A stretch of 64,000 bases of DNA. Origin: Eonycteris spelaea (lineage: Eukaryota > Chordata > Mammalia > Chiroptera > Pteropodidae). The notes under the pieces were generated by a model that was given only the letters and a program-made list of their open reading frames with translations, was not told the origin of the DNA and did no database searches. Made by a program: the position numbers and the translations under genes. The stretch covers positions 6,838,501-6,902,500 of the forward strand of contig PUFA01000066.1 in NCBI GenBank assembly GCA_003508835.1, in the 5' to 3' direction. The stretch's first letter is position 1; every line of letters starts with the position of its first letter. Positions 51,850 to 63,960 of this stretch are shown one piece after another.

Positions 51850-52410
51850 GCCGCGCCCCGCCGCGGGCCTCTCTCCGCGAGCCGGCCCCTCCCTCCCCGG
51901 GCCCCGTCTGCCACCAGCCTCAGCAGTAAGTCGTTGTGCCATCCCGGCGGTGGGGCTGCCACCTCTACGGCCTTCTTGGAGTTGGACGAAAGAATCTTTT
52001 TTTACCTTGATGTAGAATCATGGTGGAAAAAGTGGGAAACGCAGATCTGTGCGGTTCTGCATTCACTGATTATTACAGTGTGATTTTCATCGCTTTTGTA
52101 AATACAGGACTTGCCATTTCTCTCGAATCTCCTGATCATTTGAAGAAGGATAGAGTATTAAAGTGCTTTCTAGATCTCAAGTGGCTCTGTCGTGAGGAGC
52201 TTCCACCGGGTCCTCTCGTCGTCTCTCGTGCCTGGTCCACACCCTCTGTATATTCCCTTTCAGAATACATCTTGGCAGATGAGCAGGCTTACCGCTCTGG
52301 GAATCAAGAGTTTGGTGCCGTGTTAAAACCATTTTAGAGACTCTATCAATTCTTTTCTAAAGTGACATCATTCTGATGATAAAGCTCAATAAAATCAATG
52401 GCCAGTTTTC
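51850..52410 (+). other. CSTF1: CSTF1 3' UTR (short form)
   Basis: Non-repetitive sequence runs from the stop codon to AATAAA at 52388-52393. A downstream AATAAA at 53730-53735 would give a longer 3' UTR through 53760. The intervening sequence is AT-rich and lacks clear repeats apart from a T14 run near 52720 and an AC-rich patch near 52844-52866. Confidence 0.6.
52388..52393 (+). terminator. CSTF1: Candidate CSTF1 poly(A) signal
   Basis: Canonical AATAAA about 540 nt past the stop codon, followed by TGTG-containing sequence (TGAAAATGTGTGGG) that could act as the downstream element. Distal alternative at 53730-53735. Confidence 0.55.
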
Positions 52411-53759
52411 CTGAAAATGTGTGGGCGACATCTTTCATCACGCCTCCCACGTTGCCCTGTTGTTACCTGCAGTGCTTCTGTTCACTAAATGTATTTCTCA
52501 TAAGGTCATTCCATTTGATGGGAAACATAATTGTGGAAATTACCTTCAATCTAATCAAAATTAGGTGAGCCCCCTACTGCTCTCAGGTGCTGCTTATCTT
52601 CACGAATCAGTAACACGATTCACTCTGTTCTTATGTTATTTTAACTCTTATCTTCCAGCATGAACCATAACTACTCATCGTGGATGCACATGGCAACTGT
52701 GTTCTCAGTTCTCAGAAGTTTTTTTTTTTTTTTTGCAATTAACCAATTCAAGTTTTCTTTTTCTTGCAAGTTTTTAGAAGGTGACAGTATTCCTCTGGAT
52801 TCATCTCGAACTGGGTCAGAGAACCCCGAACTCCCTCCCCCGCCACACACACACACAGACACACACAAAGATAACTTTGGTTTACATTTACCCCTAAATA
52901 CACACACCTCATGATCTGGGTAGGAGTGCCTAGAAATATTTGGGATCATTTGGTAAAAATATTAACTAGATTAAAGTTAAAGTAATTGTCTTATGCTCTA
53001 GGAATTATAAAGTCTTCTGTAGTTTATTGCATAAAAATTCTGCTTTAGTCATCCTTAAGGATCATTTTAACTCTTTGGTTTGTTAAACCATTTTACACAT
53101 TCTTAACATGTTAAATCACAGAATTTGGGTTCAGATTTACAAAGAGTTACATTTTTTGGTCCATAGTGAGTAAATTTATTTCTATTTCGTATCCTGACCC
53201 CTTGTATCTGAACTTGGCCATCTGTGGGTACTGCTTTTGTAAGATTAAAGGAAAGCTACTGAATAGGAACAGATATAACCAGTTCTACCAAAAAAATTAC
53301 CAAATTTCCCACTTGTTTTTCTGACTTCTCTTTGATTTCAACCTGTCAAACTGTGAAGGAGCGATTGACCGTTTGTTTTTCCTGCTCTTGGCACGTGCAC
53401 TGGAACCACTCAGCACTCCTCAGCTGAGTTCCACTGGGTCTTTTGAGCTGTCGATGAATTAAACCGATAATACCGACTCTTTCCAGTTTGGGGAATTGTC
53501 TCAGCAATGGATCTGTAGTTTCAGGACCTCTCTTTACAAGATCAAGATACTTTTGTGTGTTTCCAAAATGGACTTTTAACATTTTTGTTTCCTTTTAAAA
53601 GTTACAGTAAGGTTTTGAACGGGTAAATGCCAGGAATGTTACACAGACCTGGTATCTGCACCACGTAACACCCCAGCGTTCAGACGGTGAATAACATCTG
53701 TTATTTTTTTAAAGATATGTGATTTCTAAAATAAACTTTTTATATATAATGCTCTAATG

Positions 53760-55236
53760 CTAGTTCATTTTTTATGGAGCTTGCTGTTACTGTTTCCATA
53801 TTTAAACAAGTTCTCCAACAGCAGTTATGACTTTGAACTGGTCTAAAGACTTTTCAGTTTATTTAGTGCTTCGTTTTGTAGTTTAATCACCTTTAGCTGT
53901 GTGGCTTTGCCCTCTACTCTCTACAACCTTAAAGGCTCGCGTATAATTTCATGACTTTAGATCATTCCGAGAAAGCAACCTTCGGCTTAAGCTCTGGTTT
54001 CCTGTAGGAGAGCGATGCTGGGGGCGGGTGGGGGTGCGTCAACATCAGCCCCCCTCCTGACTTGCCTGTGCTGAGGCAAGGCGTCCCTCTCTGGGCTGCA
54101 GCTTCCTTTTCTGTGACAAAGAGCTTACTCAGAATCATCCCCAACATGCACTTCAGGCAATGAAGCTTTTTTTTTTTTTAACACATCATTATATAAATAG
54201 ATTTGGGAGAGGGGGAGGCATTTATTTGGGGGAGACTTCTGTTCCTAAAAATATGGCAGACCAGAGACTCGAGAACACTTTCAGTACAAACCTGGATAGA
54301 ATTTGTATTTAAGCTCTAAATAGATAGCTGAGCTAGCAGGAAAGCGGGGAGAGGAAATCCCTGAGGCCAAACCAGAAAGGGGGGTGGGGGCAGCGGGGAG
54401 GGCTGCCCGCCAGTTACACCCTGCTGGTTTCTTAAGCCCTCTTGCCCTGATTTCTGAGCTGAGTCTTTACAGGGCGGGAACTTTGATCAAGATGCAGAAA
54501 GAAAGCCCAGAACCCAGAACGAGTCCTCTGAAAAGAAGAACTTGACAAAAAGCCTCTCTCCCAGAAGGACAGGTGCTGGTACCCCCGGTACCCCCGTGCT
54601 TGCTCAGGTTTGTGGGCGGGGCTGGGGTGCTGGCCGGGGGAGGGTCTTCTCTGAGAATCCACAAGCTTCTTTCTCCAAGCAAGGCTGGAACGGTTCACCC
54701 CACCTGTGAGGCCAGGAGAAGAGCAAGCAGAGAATTTAAGGCAACTCCAGTTGGTTGTGGCCATGAGTGCCTGACAGAAGCCAACACAAGTTCTCCGTGG
54801 AAGGGCACGCCTGACTCCAGGTGTCGATTTTCCCGGACAAAGCTCTAAGAATCATGGGTTCAAAATCGAATAGATGCGGAACAGCCACCATGATGAGAAT
54901 CAGAAATTAGAAATGAGTCAGGCTTGGAAAGTCACTTCCTTCCAACAGCCTTTTCCTCCGGCTTTACACCCCCTCCACCCCACAGTACTTCCTCTGATTC
55001 CTTTACCTTCTCAATCTCGGGGTCAGAATTCAGGGAATCAAACTGAATGATCGCTACTAATTACGTAGAATCCAGCCCTCCCTTCATGATCCATGCCTCA
55101 GGGTGTATAGATGTGTTTGTTGGCAGTTTATGAAATTCACTTTGACCAAAAGAGCTATCTTTGAGTTATCTTCATGAGGTTAAAATCTGCCACCTGGAAA
55201 TTCCTCCAAGCCTTGAGTGCTTTGGACATTCTACGT
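53760..55236. other. Intergenic DNA between CSTF1 and CASS4
   Basis: No gene or RNA gene recognised. It contains a T12 run at about 54168-54179 and otherwise moderately GC-rich unique-looking sequence. Confidence 0.5.
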
Positions 55237-55438
55237 TAGCGGTCCCCAACCTTGTTGGCACCGGGGATCAGTGCTCCTTTGAGAATCTGATGCCTGATGA
55301 GCTGAGGTGGCGCTGAGGCGGCTGCAAATACAGATGATGCTTCACTCGTTTTTCTGTTGCTCACTTCCTGCTGTGTGCCCCCGTTCTAACAGGCCATAGA
55401 CCGGTGCCAGTCCTCAGCCTGGGGGTTGGGGACCCCTA
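55237..55438. mobile_element. Short hAT-type DNA transposon with TIRs and target duplication
   Basis: The left end TAGCGGTCCCCAACC and right end GGTTGGGGACCCCTA are inverted repeats with one mismatch in 15. The flanks TTCTACGT (55229-55236) and TTCTAAGT (55439-55446) form an 8-bp target-site duplication with one mismatch, the length made by hAT transposases. The 202-bp body has no coding sequence, so it is non-autonomous. Similar sequences are common in other placental genomes, so it is an old insertion. Confidence 0.9.
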
Positions 55439-55446
55439 TTCTAAGT

Positions 55447-56280
55447 CACGTTTAGCTGTACTTCTGTAAGTCAGGTATCGAGTGCCCAGTGTTTGAACAC
55501 CGCCACTCCAGGAACTTCAGACCTGAAAATCCACGTGAAAACAGCAAAGCACATAAAAAGCAGTTGAGTGCACAAAAGCTCTTCCTGCACATTTATTCCA
55601 AGCTATCAGAGTCCAGCGATCAGACTCACTAGATTCAGAAAAAAATTATTCCCAATTACTGTTCTCAGTAGCATATTTGCCAAGAGGGGAAATAGCTACC
55701 TCAACAGTCCCCGTAACTTGGTTCTCTCGAACTCTAGCTGCTTCAACTTTCAGTCAGCGAGATATTACAAAAGCCAGCCAGTTCCCTAGAATCATCAACT
55801 CTTGCAATATTTGTGCACGTAACAGACTCATTTGCCTTAAAAACGTGAATGAATGACAGGAAAATGCCTAACGGCTTTTATTCAAAAAAAATCGTAGCGG
55901 GACCAAATAACCGGACTGAGAAGTCAGGCTCGTAATTCACAGGAACTACACTACACTCGTTTCTATGTAGGAGCGAGTCTGTCATTTCAGGGTCAAATCA
56001 TTACTTTTGTGCCTTGATTCTGTTTTGGTTTTGGTCGAGGCTCTTTTTCCTAAGAAAAGGCATACAATTACGTCATTCTAATCTGTGCTGTGAGCATTGG
56101 GGTCAGCCCTTCACGCCTGGCCAGAACCACTGTTGAGAGCTTGCCAGTGTGATGGGAACCATCTGAACTTGAGTTGGTTGAAGTCTGTCTTTCTTTTCCA
56201 AGAGACCTGGGTTCAGATCCTGTCTCTCTCACTTCACTATGTGACCTTGAGAAGGTTGGCTCTCCTTTTAACTTTTTTTC
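55447..56280. other. Intergenic DNA, MIR-like patch near its end
   Basis: About 56150-56260 includes 'gacctgggttcagatcctgt' and 'gtgaccttgagaaggttggc', the core of a sense MIR. The rest is unassigned. Confidence 0.5.
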
Positions 56281-56480
56281 CAAATGTATTCAAAAGTCAA
56301 TAATACAATAAAAACAATAGTTGCCAGGGGGTGGGGGCCGTGGCAGTGACTGCTGATGGATATGGGGTTTCTTTTGGGGGTGATTTTCTGAAAATGGATA
56401 GTGGTGATGGAGAAACAACTCTGTGAATACACTAAAAAAAGAACGGATTGTATTTTTTTAAGGGAGAATTTTGTGGTATG
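56280..56480 (+). repeat. L1 3' end, sense
   Basis: It has 'gttgccagggggtgggggcc', 'ggatagtggtgatggagaaa' and 'gaatacactaaaaaaagaac', characteristic of an L1 3' UTR. Confidence 0.8.
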
Positions 56481-57010
56481 TAAATTATATTTACAGCTGT
56501 TTTTTAATTGAATGTCAGCAGTACAGAGCAATGAATCTCCAAGTGCCTATCTCTCAGACTCCCCAATTTGAAGCTCAAAGCCAATCTTGTTTCACCTCTA
56601 CTTCTATCCACTTTCCCTTTCTCGAATCATTTTGAAGCGAATTTCAGATATATTTTATCTGTATCTCAGTATATCTCAGATAAGGACTTTTTAAAAACAA
56701 TCGTAACATCATTATACCTTAAAATAGAGACATCAATTAATATCACATCTTCATATCTAGTCAGTTTTCAAATTTCCTTATAAATGATTGGTTTTGAATT
56801 AGACTCCAAATAAGGTCGATACATTGTGACTTGCTGTCTTCTAAGTCTCTTTTAATCTTTAGAGTCCACCTCTGCTTTTTTTTTTCCCTTTGCAGTTTAT
56901 TTATTGAAAAAACTAGTTTGGTCATTTGGCCAAATTCTCTCTTTCTCTCTCCCTAAGTGTTAGGGGTATGTGATTTTTGTTTTAGAAAGTGATGAGTTGA
57001 ATTTATTATT
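56480..57010 (-). repeat. L1M-type fragment, antisense
   Basis: Plus-strand runs 'ttttgaagcgaatttcagat', 'agtcagttttcaaatttcct' and 'gtctcttttaatctttagag' match a well-known reverse-oriented old L1 segment. Confidence 0.75.
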
Positions 57011-58695
57011 TGGGCTGAACTCCACTCTATTTTGGATTTTTTTTTACAATGGAGATACACACACACACGTGTACATGGATATATAGATATATATGGAAGC
57101 TCATATATATATCAATTTAGAATCTATTTCATAGATTGTCACCCCGGAACTCTGAGAAAGGCAGCTTTGCTTTGACAGAGCAGTTGCATCTTCCTCATCT
57201 GAGATGCGACAGGCCCCAGGCCCACAGGCACAGGAACTGGTGGAGCTAAAAGAAAGGCTCCTAGAAATCATCTGCCATTTGTAGTGCCCTTTGCCTTTCA
57301 AATGTCACGGTGCAGTAGCCTAGCCCATTTTAATGATGTCTTATCATGTAAGACTAATCCGATAAAATACTTCCTAAAATACTTCTGCTAGTCCAGGCTG
57401 CCATTTATAACCTCAGGCTTTATGACTCCTGACTCTTTCGTACAGTCTTCTTGTTTGCCTTAAATAGAACTTGCTAATTCCTTTTTTCTTCCCTCCCTCC
57501 CATCTCTGCTGTCTGTTCTTTGTGGGCCTCGACTTCGAACTTCTTGCGAAGTCTGTCTTGTCCTGTTCATTCTGTGGGGTCACTGTTCTCTCCGTCACCT
57601 GCTCCCGTGAGCAGCACATCGGTCACTCGGACCCAGAAGTTAACTTCCCACAGTGATAACAGTTTAAATCTGAACGGTCTCGGCCAGAAGTCGGTCAGCT
57701 ATTTCCATCTCTAGGTCCTTCCAGGTGCTGACTTCCGGGAACTACACACTGGACGACCAGCAGACAAGTGAGGCCATCACAGGAAGGAAGGGCGCGGCGA
57801 GAGGGACAGCTTGCTGGAGATGGAGCACGAGCCAGGCTCAGAGGGCTGGGCACCAGTCGGTCTAAATGAAATAAAAATGCGAACATGGCTGGCGAGGCGT
57901 CTGCCCCCCTGGGGTTCTCGCTGGATGCCAAGTAATGCTAAACATCACGTGACCTGGTGCTGTGGTTTCCAGTGCGGATGGCGGGTTGGCAAGGTCTACG
58001 AGATAACGGAATGGTACTGATACATGCTCAGCCGAGCCCTGGTGCGGTGTGAGTGCTCAGCACATGCTCACCCTTAAGTGCCCCAGAGGTGGGCATGGAG
58101 GGCAGAGCAGGGGGACTCGCAGCCCTGAGCGGGAGAGGCTTGGTGGGACAGGGTCCTTCAAAGCAGTCAGTCCCCTTTGACCAGTTTTCCCCTGGCTGTC
58201 ACAGGGCCAGTGTCGGGGGGACAGGAACGAGGGAACACTGACCGCTCTCAGAAATTTGGTCTGGTGACCTCCGCAGGGAAAAGGAGCTCGGTCCGGGGGT
58301 GGGAGTTGCTCCGGGGCGGGAATGTTGCGTGATCCCACGCTCCGCTCTCCGAGCAGGAACTGAAGCTTGAAAGCAGAAGAGGGTTTTTTTTTGTTTCTCT
58401 TCATTTGTGGTTTCACACAGCACAGTCTCCGCTTCTAAGCGAACGGAGCCGCCAGTCATGCTTTGAGTACGTGTGTCCCGGATTTCTGGTGTCTCTTCCT
58501 TGAGCCCTTTCATCTTACTCCTATCCTGCTTTCCGGAAAGCCAGCCAGCTGGGAGGATCTTCATGACAATTTCTCATGTCGTCCATAGAATTTGGTTTCT
58601 GAGAACCGGCCAGACGCGTGCAGTGACATTGCATAACCTGCCTGCGAAGCCAGAGATATCAGCCGTGGGGTGCCATAGGGCTGATTCTCCCCAAC
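57010..58695 (+). other. CASS4: CASS4 upstream region and possible 5' UTR
   Basis: A short AC/AT microsatellite lies at about 57057-57110. From about 57700 onward the sequence is non-repetitive. A CAG acceptor-like TTTCACACAG is present at 58412-58421, which could open the 5' UTR exon leading to the CASS4 start codon. The true transcription start is not visible. Confidence 0.35.
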
Positions 58696-58731
58696 ATGAG
58701 AGGGTCGAGTGCCATGGACAGGGCGTCCAAG
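58696..58731 (+). CDS. CASS4: CASS4 first coding exon (gene continues outside the window)
   Basis: The exon reads MRGSSAMDRASK and is followed by the strong donor GTAAGT at 58732. Human CASS4, as I recall it, begins MKGTGIMDCAPK with a splice right after that Lys, so length, pattern and splice position agree. CASS4 (HEPL) is a Cas-family scaffold acting in focal adhesions with FAK and Src. Its SH3 domain is encoded by later exons, which I do not find before 64000. Location downstream of CSTF1 on the same strand agrees with human gene order. Confidence 0.7.
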
Positions 58732-59449
58732 GTAAGTGGCAGGGCTTTGGAATGGGCAAGGGGCCAAATGCCTGTTAGGGTTAACGACAGTGACCGATTT
58801 TCATTCCGAGTTTCGAAATGAAGCCAAAGGGTGAATGCTAGTAAGATTCGGGTTTGAAATGGGAAGGTTTAATGTAAGCGTGGAAAAGGTGTGTGTGTAA
58901 ACCAGTCTGATGCAGAGGGGCATGGAAATGACTTTCTAGCTTCTGGGGCTGCTAACACCGTCTCTCACTTTGTGTGTCCGTTCACCTTCTAACTTGAGCA
59001 AGACCTCAGCCCACCCTGACCTCCCCTTTCCCTGGACCCCAGGGATCCTTGGTGTCCCTCTCGAGTGTCCTGATGGGAGCTGGGCTCCTTCTCCAGAGCA
59101 GAGCCCGGCCGTGAGCTTCAGCCCCCCGCCGAGTGCACCGTGGGCACCCCCACCGCTATCTTCCCGTTAACTCTTGTACTTGACAAGTGTGAGTGGAGCT
59201 CAAGTCTGTGATGTGAATCAAAAAAGATTCACTATCTAGAAAATCGAGATGGCTATGGAAAAAATTGCTCGGACACAAGGAAAGTGAAGGTCAAGGATGA
59301 TCTTGCTATACCTCTTAGAAACGCAAATAGGACAGGAAAAAAAAGTGAAGCGATTACTAAATGGCGAGCCCACTTATCTGAAGTCAGTATGTAATTTGTT
59401 TTTACAGTAATAATACAGGTTTTAGTAGTGGAGTTTGTAGCTGAGTAAC

Positions 59450-60120
59450 TCATGACATCCTCTTTTATACAGACGGTATGTAAATACCTTAGTTAGAATA
59501 TCGTACCCAACTATTTTCTTTGAAATTTTTTTAACCATTGGGAACATGGGAAAAAAAAATAATTCAGTAAATCCCTACATGTATATCCTCTATCAAGATT
59601 CACTGGCTCCTGACTGACGCTTTGCCACATTTGCCTGCATCTATCTATCTATCTATCTATCTATCTATTATTTATTTCAAGCCATTTGAAAACAAATTGC
59701 AGATACAATGACATGTCTTCTAAAAACAAGGACATTGTCCACTGTCATTGTCACACCCAAGAAAAATCACCAATGAATTGATAATGCCATTCTAATATTC
59801 AGCTCACATCCTCATTTTCCAAACATATCCTGTCCAGCTGTTGTAGCTGTGGTTACTGGTGTATGTTTGTTTACTTTCCAGCCCCGGATTCGTTCCGAGA
59901 CGCCGCGCCCTCTGTCAGTTCTCTGTCATCCTTAAACTGGACCCATCTACTACTCCTGATTTTTTTTTTCATAACATTGGCATTTTTTCTGAATTTCCCA
60001 GACGGTTTATGATCTGGACTTCTTTTTATCTACATGTCACTCTTTCTGCCTCGCTAATTCCCATGGCTCTGTACCATTTGTAATTAACGTGTGTCTGTGC
60101 ACGCAACTTCTAGCTGGCAT
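59450..60120 (-). repeat. Old L1-type fragment, antisense
   Basis: It has 'gccatttgaaaacaaattgc', 'attgtcacacccaagaaaaa' and 'ttctgaatttcccagacggt', resembling the same reverse-oriented old L1 region as at 56.5 kb. It is interrupted by the TCTA microsatellite. Confidence 0.55.
59638..59668. repeat. (TCTA)n tetranucleotide microsatellite
   Basis: About seven perfect TCTA units. Likely length-polymorphic. Confidence 0.95.
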
Positions 60121-60149
60121 TTCCGGCATCCCCGTGAAGTCCTGTTATC

Positions 60150-60345
60150 AATAAATATCATGCAGATAGCAGCAGCTGACACTTAATGTCCATCTGCCGG
60201 GCCCGGGGCTGAGGGCTCTGCTTGCATTTGCCATCACATCCTCACATCCCCATGAGGTCAAAGTGCGGTTCCTACCCCCATGTTACAGATGAGGAAAGTG
60301 AGGATCCATTGACTTGCCAGCGAGCCAGCAAACTCTTTTCCGACA
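60150..60345 (-). repeat. MIR element, antisense
   Basis: It has 'cccccatgttacagatgagg' and 'aaagtgaggatccattgact' in reverse-complement MIR order. Confidence 0.75.
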
Positions 60346-61539
60346 GACCCAGATAGTATCTCATGCCTCGAGGGCCACCTACGATCTCTGTTGCATATTC
60401 TTCTTTGTTTTTTCGACTCTTTAATCATACAAAATCATTCCTGGCTCTTGGATCGGTCATCTGGATTTGGTCCACTAGTCATGGAGCGGGCCATCCCGTG
60501 TCCTAATGTCCTAGAAGGGCACCCCAGCTCATTCCTGTCACTTGCTGCCAGGAATGGCACACCAGGGCAAGAACCCCAGTCTTCAACTCCGGGCCCGGAG
60601 GCTCCTGTAGGGCATCGCTACAGAACTGTCAGAGCACATAGAACGTGATGTACTTTCCAAAGGCTTTACGCAGACAGGGCCCGTCACTGAGCCGTGGTTG
60701 AGCGTCTTGCCCGTTACGGTGAAAGGTGCACATCACAGTTCCATTCATTTGGGTGCCATCTTGCATTTAAAGCCTACCTTGGCGTTTGCTCGCTTTTTAA
60801 ATGGTCACGCCGTGTGCTTTGAAGGGATCATATCGTGTACGCGGGTCTCAGCTTTGGTGTCTCTGACTGTAAAGCAACCCCCACTTTCTTCGGGCACCCC
60901 AGGTCACCTTTCCCACCCTGCAGCTGGCCCATGACAGGGCCCGTTGCACGCGGACCGCCCTTGCGGGCCGATCCACACGTTGCTGTTGGCCAGCCATCTG
61001 TTCCCTGCCAGAGCCTTCGCCTCTGTGCGTAGAAGACTCTGCAATTGTCTGACTTTCACTAGGTTTTTCCCTAACGGTTTTATAAAACAAGGCGAAACCG
61101 AGAAAAAACATCATGGTAGTAGCGAAAGGAAACGCTAGCCTCAAATAGTACGATTGCAACAAAGGACGGGTCGTGACACATGGCAAAGTGGCAAATCTGA
61201 CTTCTCGTCTGTGGGCTCATCGCACTGGAGCCGACCGAGCCCATGTTCTGCGCCGCCCAAGAAACGCCACAAAATTAGATCTAGAGGGTAAGGTGACTGC
61301 ATGATGTTATTATACGTAAGTCCTTATCTGGGATTTTTGGTAGTTTGAAAAGTGCCTTATTTGTGAAAATAGAGTCTGCGTATACTTCAGTGATTCAGTC
61401 GCATTTGTGGCAAGTTGGGTTTACTGCTGAGTGTGTGTGTGGGCACAGCCATCTTACCTCACTGGGGAGTGTCCAGGAGTTGGAGGAGGATTACCAGGAT
61501 GTGGGGAGAAGCTTCAGGCCCTCCTTGTACCTTACGGCT

Positions 61540-61900
61540 CTGAGCTGGCTGGCAACACGTGTTATGCGCAGCCCTGCCTGAGCCCCTCCCTGCCAGCTCC
61601 CCTGCCCCGTTCCTCCCCACTCTGTCCTGCTGTGCCCACCCTTGGAGTGCGCCTTTCTCGCTGAAGCCGGGTCACCGGGGTCCTCCACACAAGCATCTCC
61701 CCAACCCAGAGGCTCCTCCGAACCACCCCACCTATGTGGCCTCCCCGTCACTCTCATTGTCTGGCTCGTCGTCACTCATCGAGATCTGATGAAGGACGGC
61801 CCTGGGCTTTCCTGTTCAGTGGCGCACTGCTATGCCTAGAGCAGCGCCTGTGTGCAGTAGGTGCTCAATAAATGCTCTGTGTTGGTACGGGAATGAATAG
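61540..61900 (+). repeat. L2 element
   Basis: The 3' part is diagnostic: 'cctagagcagcgcctgtgtg', then 'taggtgctcaataaatgctc', with a GAATGAATAG tail. Confidence 0.75.
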
Positions 61901-62149
61901 GAAGTCGTGAGGAGTGCAGGTGGGACCCTTGCGACACAGCCCTTCCTCGAGGACAGGAGCAGCACTTGCTGGTCGTCAGGGGTCTGGGAGCAGAGGTGAT
62001 CCCCACCTCTCACGTCTCTAAACGCGGACCTGACCCCAACCTGACACCTATAGGTTCCTGAGACTTGGCCATTCCTTCCCCGGAGCCAGATGTTGCCCCA
62101 GATCTGCACCTTTGCAGGTGAAGTCATGGTCACAAGGACGCGAGGCCTC

Positions 62150-62680
62150 CTTCTGACCTGATCCGGAAGCTTCATTCCCTTCACTCACCTCACAAGGCAA
62201 AACAGCCCAGACACACCGCCCAGCTTGAAAACTCAACTCATTGCTCACTGTTTCGCCATTCACCCAACTCACAGCTTCTGGGCTCTGGGGGTTCAGAAAG
62301 TCACTGAAGGAGGAAATGGGCACAGTGATTTCAGGTGAGAGCTGCCATAAAGAAAATAAAACAGGGTGATCAGAGAGGTGATGGACAGAAAGGGCCTCCC
62401 TGGAGTCCTGAGTGATGGGAAGAGCCTGGCAGGCAGAGGGGACAGCAAATGCAAAGGCCCTGCAGTAGGAGCGAATTTCACAGATATCCACAAACAGGCC
62501 AGTGTCCTTGGAGCAGGGCAAGCCAGGGAGAGAGTGGCCAGAAATGAGATCTCAGGGGTCAGCGGGGCCAGCCTTGTGAGAACTCAGAAGGGCGCCAACT
62601 GGTGAAGGAAGCCACTGGCCCGTTCAAAGCAGGAGGTGACATGACCCGATGTAAAAGTGTCTCCAACAGCTATGCAACAA
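62150..62680. repeat. Ancient interspersed repeat, family not assigned
   Basis: It contains 'cctggcaggcagaggggaca', 'gcaaatgcaaaggccctgca', 'aggccagtgtccttggagca' and 'gaaatgagatctcaggggtc', a recognisable mammalian repeat pattern that I cannot name with certainty. Confidence 0.5.
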
Positions 62681-63449
62681 ACGGACCGCGGGTAGGACCG
62701 GACAGAAGCAGGGCATGATGGGAAGCAGGTGCAGATGGCCTCGTTCTCCATGTTGGACGGTACCGTACTAGTCTCAGTGAGCACGGAGAAGAATCGTTTG
62801 CTCTGTCTTTTGAAAAAAGACAACTTTTGGTGTTTGAGACCGTCAGGGGATGTGAGCAGAAAGAATAGTAAAGGAAGGTGAGACTAGCTTGTAATTTACT
62901 GCATGTGCTTATACATACACCTTTTTATTTTTATTTTTTTAGGAACTGGTTTGTTTGTTTTATTTTGGTTTGTGTTTTTTTTTTGCCAAACTTCCATTTT
63001 CTGTTAACAAACAAAAAAAAAACTTTCACTCATCGAACAAATACTGAGTACCTACCATGTGTCAGGCACTATTCTTAATGCTACAAAGTATGAAAGTAGT
63101 CTCTTTTTTTCCTCAATATTTACTAAATTGTCATTATAGTTCTTTTTAAAAATCCATTACGTTTTATTATTCCTTACCATGTATGTGCTCCCTTAAGAAA
63201 AAAAGCTGAACAGACACCACCACCACCCAAGAGTTTACAAAGTCTGTTACGAGACTATTCAGAGGAAACTGGCCTATGTGATAATGGAATGCAGGAGTGA
63301 CCATAGAAACGGAAGGTGACCATTTGGGGACTGTGATGACTAAGAAAGGAAATGACAAGAGCCCGGAGAGGAAATAACTTCAAAGAGGGAGGGTTGGAGG
63401 CTAGTAAGAAAGATGCCACTACGATTGCTATTCAAATATGCCAACATGA

Positions 63450-63960
63450 GTTGCAAAAAGGGGAAATTAATTATTATACTAAGTGAAATAAGTCAGACAG
63501 AGAAAGAGAAGTGTCATATGATTTCACTTATATGCAGAATCTAAGAAACAAAAAGAACAAACCAATCAAAAACAGACTCATAAATATAGAGGACAATCTG
63601 GTGACAGCCAGAGGGGAGCGGGGTGGGGGGCTGGGAAAAAGGGGCAAAGGGTTAAAGAAGTACAAATTAGTAACTGAATAAAATTGTAAAGAAAAATTAG
63701 TTGATAGAGGGTGGCGGGGACGGGGAGCACAGCATAGGGAGCACAGCGCCAGCAGGAACTTCAGGGCTGTGTGGCGTGCCAGAGGGCGACGGTGGTGGGG
63801 GGTGTGCGGGGGACTGGTTCATAAACCGTGTAAGTGTCTAACCACGGTACTGTATGTATCCTAGAAACTTAAATATTAACACTCGAAGATTTAATTCTAT
63901 GAATAATACAATAAATACAACCATAAGATAAAATCTTTTAAAAAGGGGGAAATCAATATT
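63450..63960 (+). repeat. L1 3' UTR, sense
   Basis: It has 'ctaagtgaaataagtcagac', 'atatgatttcacttatatgc', 'acagactcataaatatagag' and 'gacagccagaggggagcggg', ending in an A-rich tail. The form of this 3' end fits non-primate, laurasiatherian L1s. Confidence 0.85.

Noticed and set aside
60690..60715. tRNA-derived bat SINE start ('cactgagccgtggttgagcg')
   Set aside because: Only a short resemblance to the A-box region. There is no B box, body or tail in the following sequence.
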